A stretch of 64,000 nt of DNA, from the NCBI GenBank assembly GCA_026745465.1, contig JACYXH010000115.1, positions 1,568,501-1,632,500 on the forward strand. The letters are read 5' to 3'. Shown piece after piece: positions 51,241 through 64,000 of this stretch. Every line of letters begins with the position of its first letter. The first letter of the stretch is position 1. Source of the DNA: Lota lota (taxonomy: Eukaryota > Chordata > Actinopteri > Gadiformes > Lotidae). The notes under the pieces were generated by a model. That model was not told the origin of the DNA. It made no database searches and saw nothing but the letters and a program-made list of their open reading frames with translations. The position numbers and the translations under genes are program-made.

Positions 51241-52734
51241 CTCTTAAACTGTAGCAATACAGCAGTTAATTTCACAAAGTCATTACATCAACGCAGCTTA
51301 CTTCAGAAATAAGCTGGGAATAAGCTCTTCATTCAAAATGTTGTCTCATGTCCACGCCATGCAAGTGGCCTATCTATGTTCGCGTGTTACAAAGCTAGGT
51401 TGCAAGTTAAGAATGGAATGGAGTTTTGCAATATTTTGGATTGAACCTTACTGTTTTATTTACTTAAGCCCAAAAAAAATTCCACCCTGTGTAAGTCAAG
51501 TGTGCCAAAGCTGGGTTGCAAGAAGAGTTTGGAAGTGATTGAATAAACCTGATATGAGATATGGGAGAAACATGACAGAAATTCAAAATCGAAATAAATT
51601 GTGGAACCCTTATAGTTTATTTTTGCCCCAAAATATTTTTTCTCCAAACGTCCACCCTGTCTTAGTTCAAGTGTGCCTCCCAACCGCTTGCTCCCATCTG
51701 GTCCATGCTCCCTGCTGCCGCATTCCAACTATCCTGCTGGCTGGCTCCTCCTCGGCTGACGCTCGCACCTCCTCCTGAATTATGGCCCTCCTAACTTTCA
51801 CCTTCACCTCGTCATAGGGTGGTACTTATTATAGAAATAGATAACTTATATGGATAAGAGTAAGTGACTCATAAGAACACAAGACATTGGGAATTCAACT
51901 TGGTTCCACTGGGAGTTGAACACACTAGCGACTACACTATTATATTAGTCTATTACAGAGATAAAATACTCTTTTCATGCAACTCATAATTAATAGCTTT
52001 AATTATTGAAAAAGTACAATAAAAACATGTACATTTTCTTGGCAATTATACTACTATTACTGGCCACTGTCAGACTTGAACCCAGAGTCTGCTTTTGCTT
52101 ATGAGGCATGAGAGCTCACCATTCAGCCTCCTCCTTCTTGTTGAGATCATCACATCTTTCTCCTCTTCAGTGGCCAACACATGTTTATTTGCAGTGTCTT
52201 AAAAATATACAAATACACATTTTACTTAGTTATAATTACTTATTAATGACCCTTTATGGTCATCTGTTGATTTAACAAGTCTCCAATAAGTCAAGTGAAC
52301 AGACTTGATAGCGTATTGGCTAGTGGGTTGGACCAAATATAATAATAATCATAATAATATAATAATAATAATAATAATATTATGGGGGGGAGGGGGGGGA
52401 GGTGGTGCCAAATCAAAGAAAGTAACATAATAAAACAAGTCTTCCTAAAAGTAGAGGCAACTAGAAATGAATGAAAACAAACCTTCCTACTCTCTACTTT
52501 AACAAAAATACAGGGTTGGCACACACCGCTAACCTAGTGTATTTAACAGAGAAAAACCTACGTGATGCACATGGAAAGGGTACCCCAAACCTACCTAGCC
52601 CTCTCCCGATAAGGGAGAACATAAAGGGACAGGAGAAGTTGCATAAACAAACTAACACAAGATCAGAGCTAACTCTGTGGCAATGGCAAAATGCTAGCCC
52701 CTTCCAACAGGAAATGCACATTTATATATCCTCA
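51241..52734. other. Spacer between the receptor relic and the SEA-like gene
   Basis: No gene. Two partial copies of a 'agctgggttgcaag' segment lie at 51392 and 51509 (a 'gtgttacaaagctaggttgc' and a 'gtgtgccaaagctgggttgc' version), giving a local duplication of about 120 bp. An AT-rich (TAA)n-like stretch at 52340-52382 is followed by a G run. The rest is unremarkable. Confidence 0.4.
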
Positions 52735-55036
<2,302 letters not shown>

Positions 55037-55078
55037 CCCTGCGCATTTGTAAGCTGAAGAGCTCGAGGTGTCTTCATC

Positions 55079-55218
55079 TGGACAATAGAAATGTTTAGCG
55101 GAAGTCTGTTTAAGGTGTGTTGGAAAGACCGGTTAATCTGCATCACTTTCTTTAGCTAGACAACAGAAATGTTTAGAGGAAGTCTAGTTGAGATGTGTTG
55201 GAAAGACTGGTTAACCTG
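55079..55218. repeat. Two-copy tandem repeat upstream of the SEA-like gene
   Basis: A unit of about 78 bp whose first 60 bp read 'acaatagaaatgtttagcgg ... ggaaagaccggttaatctg' is repeated once as 'acaacagaaatgtttagagg ... ggaaagactggttaacctg'. It lies 40-180 bp upstream of the predicted start codon, hence in the promoter or 5' leader. Each copy has an 'aaccggtctttcc'-like element on the gene strand. Confidence 0.8.
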
Positions 55219-55482
55219 CGAGTTCATCAACCCTAAAAGACAAATCCCACCAGACTAGGACTCTTCACATCGAAAACATTCGGAGATGCCAACCAAATGT
55301 TGAACCCTATGGAAGCGTTACATTTTTTTTCTGTAGTGGCAGTAATGCACTTCCGTAGAACCCCAGTGATAATGTTGGGTACAGGTGTTTGCGCACAGAC
55401 CCAACAAATGCTAACAAATCAACATTGGGCCAGGGTGCCATACCTGTTGTGTTGGCTGTTGTCACAGGAATGGATGGGTGTT

Positions 55483-55598
<116 letters not shown>

Positions 55599-55695
55599 CT
55601 GAATGACACACATTCTTGAGGTGGTGACTTCTGTTTATACAGTGAGATCTTCCTTGATCGACATTGAGGGAAATGTTGTTGACTTAGGAGCCCAG

Positions 55696-55803
<108 letters not shown>

Positions 55804-56432
55804 ATGTTTGCCCTGATTGGGGCAAGGATGATTAAGCCAGCCATCAGCAACACACCCTCCACATATACTTTCTTGTATTGTTAGGATTACAGTTGATCGA
55901 AATGATCTTAAACGCTAGCAGATGTATCCCACTAGATGGCAGTGTCTGCCTATTGTAAACGCTGTGTGCCACAGTGCGTTATGTGTTTAGCCTAAAATGC
56001 TGTGAACTCGAACGCCATATGTTGCACGGATGCCAATGCATAGTTTCTTTCATGAATTTCCAAACTAAATGAATAATAAGAGAAATAGACATACAGCCAG
56101 AATAAGCACCACCAATGGAAAAATATCACTGGGAATGAACAACCACTGCGTCACCTGCTGTTGTTTCATGATATTACCTTTTATTTGTTTGTGTTTGTTG
56201 ATCTGTTTACTAATTGTAACGCATACATTTTAACCACAACAACGTCACTGACAATGTGGGAGTGGTTTCCAAGTTCCCGTGTTCTATCTCCCTCACAGCA
56301 AAATAATGAGCAGATAGTTAGAAACATGTATGGGACCGCAGATTGAAATGCTATTATTGACATTTGTACCTCATCTTGACCAGAAATTTTATTTTTATTT
56401 TAAACTTTATTTGATTGAGAAAAGTTAACACA

Positions 56433-56436
<4 letters not shown>

Positions 56437-56523
<87 letters not shown>
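56437..56523. repeat. (CT)n microsatellite
   Basis: Uninterrupted CT run of about 87 bp, in the same orientation as 55699-55800. Confidence 0.98.
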
Positions 56524-59030
<2,507 letters not shown>

Positions 59031-59229
59031 GCATATGCAGGTGCCCGTGTGTGTTTCTCACTCACACGCTCACATATGCAGAACTACACCCACATCAACA
59101 CTGCTGATAAGCTGCAAACGTCTAGAGCGGGGCTTTTGTTTTTGATTGGCCGATATGATTTTGATCGTGCTCAAGTGCTGAGCCACTGCCTTGTAAACTC
59201 CACAGAGAGACCAGGCCTGACCTGGTCGC

Positions 59230-60029
<800 letters not shown>

Positions 60030-60423
60030 CCCTCTAGCGCGCGGCCACACTGAAAAGGCTACAGTGTTGTTTTGTTGTGTACAAGAGGGGATTTGGTTCT
60101 CGTCCCTTTTTAAAGCGGCGCGGTCGAACCGCGACCGCGCCGCGCCGCGCCGCGCGGAGGTCCGGACACTTTGTCTCGCTCGAGGGGCCCGGGCCGAGAT
60201 GAAGTGAGGCAGGAAGCGCCGGCGCCCTTTCTTCCCGTGGCCCCGCTCCTCTGGAGGGGTGAAAAAGATTATTGTCCGACATATCGAGAGAAGAAGAGAG
60301 GAAAAAAAGACACCCACAAAAAAAAGAAAATACATATCAAAGTCGGCGGGGAGGGTGGCCGGGATTGAGCTGAGTAAAAAAGCGGCCGGGGAGTCGAGGG
60401 TGGTGGTGGGTGGGGGTGGGGGT

Positions 60424-60458
<35 letters not shown>

Positions 60459-60560
60459 AGCGGACACATGGTGTGTGTGTGTAGCGGTGTTGTGCGGCGG
60501 CCACACGCAAGCCACGGCGCGTGGGAGTCGATTGAATTCTCATGGGGTGCGTGTCTGGGA
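60030..60560. promoter_or_regulatory. CpG island with poly-G tract
   Basis: CpG dinucleotides are dense, above all at 60115-60235 ('gcggcgcggtcgaaccgcg', 'cgcgccgcgccgcgcgg', 'ggaagcgccggcgccc'), in marked contrast with the CpG-poor rest of the window. A G run of about 34 bases lies at 60424-60457 and can form a quadruplex. Such an island normally marks a promoter. No first exon or splice donor can be tied to it with confidence, so any transcript would lead outside the window. Confidence 0.5.
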
Positions 60561-60938
60561 AAGACACTGTTTCTTTCTCTCGCTCTATCTCCCTGCTTGT
60601 GTCTCTCTCTCTCCCCCTTCTGAGAGCGTGTGGTCGGGACTCATGTGAACACACAGCCTACATAAAGGCCCTCTTCATCTTTCCCGGTACTTCGGCATCC
60701 TGACGTGAAAGGGGACATTCATCGGGCCCTGCAGACGGACCCTCCCGCTCCAATTTATCGGTTACTGACAATTGGCCCTAACTGGGAGCTTGTGGGAACC
60801 CAGGTGCTCATCGTTATGTTGTGGTGCTCTGGGACGCATGGGAGGAACTGGACGCTATCTGCAGGAGCCACACACGCGCACATATGAGCGCACACACATC
60901 TGGGCGCACACACACAAACGCTCACATACGCATGCACG

Positions 60939-60983
<45 letters not shown>

Positions 60984-60991
60984 ACATGAGT

Positions 60992-61048
<57 letters not shown>

Positions 61049-62099
61049 GACAGACACATTAGCACACACATACTAAACACGCAAGCATGCACACACGGAC
61101 ACACACACACATGCATACATTCATACAGACATGCATACAAACAACACACACCAGTGCAAAATATTTCTCACTTGGCATTCGTTTTGCCAGACCGTAGCAC
61201 AGCATCCAGTGACAAATAACTATTTGTCCTCTTCATAGTATAACACTTGTGTGCACACAGACTTAGTTATTCTGTCTTGCGTTTACAGCCGTCTTCCTGA
61301 TGCCCTTGAGTGAATTATCATCATCAAATCTGATTATAAACAGCTTTTAACTTGGAAACGCAAGAGAACTGTTGTTTGAGTTTTAGGTTTCGTGTTCAAA
61401 GCGAGTGAGCCATATCAGACACAGCGGATGAAAAGAAATAAAGCTTATAATAAATAACGACAGTCTGTAGCTAACAGTATCGTATGAAAACCACATCCCC
61501 CCCCCCACCCGCCTGCCGCCAACCCCTGGAACCAACCCCTTGAACCCCCACCAGAAATCCCCCCCCCCCTGCCACCCAATGGGTTAGCTTCCTGTTAGAA
61601 GTGTTTTTAGAAGTGACACAAATAGACACATTCATGGCCAGATCAAAAGACAGTTCCTGTGGTTCGCTGAGAAAAAGTGGAGGAGTGGGTGGTGACGCTG
61701 TGGTGGGGAAGGGGCTGTGTGTTCGGTGTTTGCATTTTTCCTCTCAATAACCCTTTTAGACACATGAAACCGACACCCGGACCGGGACATAAAAACAGAC
61801 ATAAAAACATAGAAACAGACAGATAAGACAGCCAAACCGCATTCACACACGCACACACACGCACGCACACACACCCACGCACCCACACCCACACACACGC
61901 AGACAAATCCGACGAACGGACATCAGCGTCCGTGGCGGTCGAGGCGCGTCACCGGTCCTGGTCACGTGGCCAACGCAGGATGAACACGTGGAAAAAACGG
62001 AAGCAAACAAAAGTCTTCTTTATGGGAAGGCTCGACGCGCCGGCCTCGTCATCCTTAGAGATGAACCGAGGTGGTGAGGGCCTTTAGTTCGCCAACGAA
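60561..62099. other. Gene-free stretch with CA repeats
   Basis: Positions 60660-60860 are unique, GC-balanced and look like conserved non-coding DNA ('ttactgacaattggccctaa'). Positions 60880-61140 are CA-rich with a pure CA core at about 60945-60975 and 60996-61042. Positions 61140-61640 are unique AT-rich DNA. Positions 61495-61580 have C runs, and 61845-61905 a CA/CG-rich stretch. No coding region is supported. Confidence 0.4.
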
Positions 62100-62134
62100 G
62101 CGCTCGCTAATGTTCATTAGACCACCCCAGGGGG

Positions 62135-62255
62135 TGGCTGGGGGGGATGGGGGGGATGGGGGGTGGGGGTGGGGGTGGGGGGGGGGATAACATGGGACAT
62201 GGGGAGGGTGTTGTTGTGGAGTGGAGTGGAGTGGAGTGGAGTGGGGGGGGGGGGC
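62135..62255. repeat. G-rich tract with (GTGGA)n
   Basis: Repeated GGGGT runs (62140-62186) followed by five GTGGA units at 62215-62240 and another G run at 62242-62254. Several consecutive runs of four or more G on one strand give strong quadruplex potential. Confidence 0.9.
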
Positions 62256-62543
62256 ACACCTTTGTCTTTTTAACATGGTCTCCAGGAGCGAGGGCCCGAG
62301 AGACATTAGACATGGCTGACCAGAGCAGAATGTCGGTGGAGAGGGACGCTGGGTGGAGAAGAGAAGGCACACAGGAGGAGATCTCGTCCGGGCTGATAAT
62401 CTCTTGTAGTTCTGGCGCCTATGGGGGGTCCTAACCATACCCACCACCACCACCACACAACACACAACACACACTCTTCCTTTCTCCACTGCTTGGATGC
62501 CTCTCTAAGCTCCTTTTTTCAAATTACATTTATTGCATGAGGA

Positions 62544-62566
62544 CCCCCCCCCCCCCCCACCCCCCC

Positions 62567-62620
<54 letters not shown>
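62544..62620. repeat. Poly-C then (CA)n microsatellite
   Basis: C run with single A interruptions at 62544-62569, continuing directly into about 50 bp of CA. A GT run lies 130 bp further on at 62755-62783. Confidence 0.97.
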
Positions 62621-62621
<1 letters not shown>

Positions 62622-63167
62622 CGGATATATATATAGATGTATGCATTCCCATCATCCCTGTACCCCCCACTGTCACGGGCCACAATTGAAGAGCACCCCC
62701 GGATAAAAGTGCCCCTAATACGCATATAATCAATGTTTCATTGGTGTGTGTTTGTGTATGTGTGTGTGTGTGTGTGTGTGTGTCGGCTTTTCATTAGCTG
62801 GTGAATCCCGTTTCAGAGAGAAGTACGAGAGACAAGAAACTTAACTCCACACCCCCCCCCCCCCCTCCTGTTTTCTCATCCACCCACGGGCCCAGGAACA
62901 CACACACACTCACACTCACACTCACACACACACAACCACACACACACACGCGCACACACGCACACACTTTTCACACACCGCCTGCATGCCTTAAACATAG
63001 CCAATATCAATGCTAATGAAAGGAGGAGGAGGAGTGAAACCAGGAGGAGAATCAAACACCTTGAATCAGCTCGTCCTGGTGACCGGAGAGAGTCGGTGCT
63101 TTAAATTGCAGGCGGGGGGCATTTTGTAACAGCAGGAACTATAAACGAGATCGTTGTTGTTTCTCAA

Positions 63168-63192
63168 GGGGGGGGGGGGGGGGGGGGGGGGG
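63168..63192. repeat. Poly-G tract
   Basis: About 25 consecutive G residues on the plus strand, followed by a unique stretch to 63298. Confidence 0.97.
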
Positions 63193-63298
63193 TATTTACT
63201 CCACAGAGCAACAGCACATTACAACCAGTCAACCACCGACCAATGCGAAACCACAACCCACCCCCACTTTTGTTAGTGAGGCAGGAGGCAAAGAGTTT

Positions 63299-63828
63299 GT
63301 GTGCATGAGTGTATGTGTGTGGGTGAGTGTCTGTGCATCTATGGGTTAATGTGGAAGTGTGTGCATGAATATGTCTTTGTGTGTGTGTTAGTTTCTGTCT
63401 GTGCATGAGTACGTGTGCGTTTGTGTGTACTTGAGTATGTATGTGAGTGTGTGTGTGTGTGTGTCTGCATGAGTATGTGTGTATGTTTGTGTGTGTGTCT
63501 GCAGGAGCTTATGTGTGTGTCTGCATGAGTATGCATGTGTGTGTGTGTCCCTGTATGAGTATGCGTGTATGTGTGTGTGTGTGTCTCCATGAGTTTGTGT
63601 TTGTGTGCGTGTGTGTGTCTGCATGAGTGTGGGTGTGTGTTCCTGCATGAGTATGCGTGTGTGTGTGCGTTTCTTCATGAGTCTGCGTGTGTGTGTGTGT
63701 GTGTCTGCATGAGTCTGCGTGTGTGTGTGCGTATGTGTGTGTGTGTGTGTGTGTCTGCATGAGTCTGCCTGTGTGTGTGTGAGTGTGTGTGTGTGTCTGC
63801 ATGAGTCTGCGTGTGTGTGTGTGTGTTG
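63299..63828. repeat. Complex GT minisatellite
   Basis: A GT-rich array in which GT runs alternate with 'ctgcatgagt' or 'ctgtatgagt' at intervals of about 25-40 bp, giving more than a dozen imperfect units. Frames through it (His-Thr with ADSCRH on the minus strand) are by-products of the array. After it, 63829-64000 is unique DNA with no visible gene. Confidence 0.92.
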
Positions 63829-64000
63829 AGTGGTGTGGCAGGCGATAACACCTGGGCCAGCTGTTAGCTGTAAAGCAGAGTGCTGTGAGGGGTCATAAAG
63901 CACCTTGCTGGCTGCTGCTGGATGCTCTCTTCCTCAACCAGATCTCCAGCGAAGCCCCTAAAATCACTTTACTGCATCCTCCATTCATTAGCCTGCCTTC

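Noticed and set aside
63299-63828. Regularly spaced units resembling a CRISPR array
   Set aside because: The units are variable GT runs with no conserved repeat/spacer division, in eukaryotic DNA.
63388-63903. 171-codon His-Thr repeat protein on the minus strand
   Set aside because: It is the translation of a GT minisatellite; every frame stays open because of the repeat.

Overview
The window is vertebrate nuclear DNA, almost certainly from a ray-finned (teleost) fish. Genes are split into short exons with canonical GT-AG sites, every recognisable host gene lies on the minus strand, and the spacers hold fish-type dispersed repeats and very dense dinucleotide microsatellites. I cannot name the species.

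Layout. Five intact Cys-loop (pentameric ligand-gated) receptor subunit genes of the 5-HT3-like group lie head to tail: A (958-6952), B (8416-11946), C (16238-19785), D (30590-35153) and E (44282-48558). I traced every exon. In all five the phases close and give complete proteins of 482, 472, 463, 702 and 460 residues. Degenerate pieces of further copies lie at 12967-13044 (first exon), 44095-44160 (last exon) and 50289-51240 (two exons). C, D and E are close relatives with a shared promoter block and an extra first coding exon; A and B are older and more divergent. Between C and D sits a class I cytokine receptor gene (22883-27859, 9 exons, 609 residues) that best fits interleukin-4 receptor alpha. 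After E and its relic comes a 7-exon gene for a small secreted protein with a SEA-like domain (52735-55036, 222 residues).

Mobile DNA includes an I/Nimb-type LINE (36696-40082) with an internal deletion, a frameshift and a mutated reverse transcriptase active site. It is inserted with a 13-bp target duplication inside an LTR-like repeat that has two other copies here. A roughly 0.9-kb terminal-inverted-repeat element lies at 29101-30005. From 55 kb to the end I find no gene: long CT, GT, CA and G tracts alternate with unique GC-rich blocks, including a CpG island near 60.1 kb, that may be regulatory DNA of a gene outside the window.

Function. The five receptors should form cation-selective channels (acidic residue at M2 -1', Leu at 9'), but all replace the loop B tryptophan of 5-HT3A with tyrosine and all lack the conductance-limiting arginines of the cytoplasmic MA helix, so ligand and conductance probably differ from classical 5-HT3A. 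The most unusual feature is in gene D: its third coding exon holds an in-frame minisatellite (36-bp unit, 12 residues) that gives the predicted mature receptor an N-terminal extension of about 230 residues, found in no other copy.
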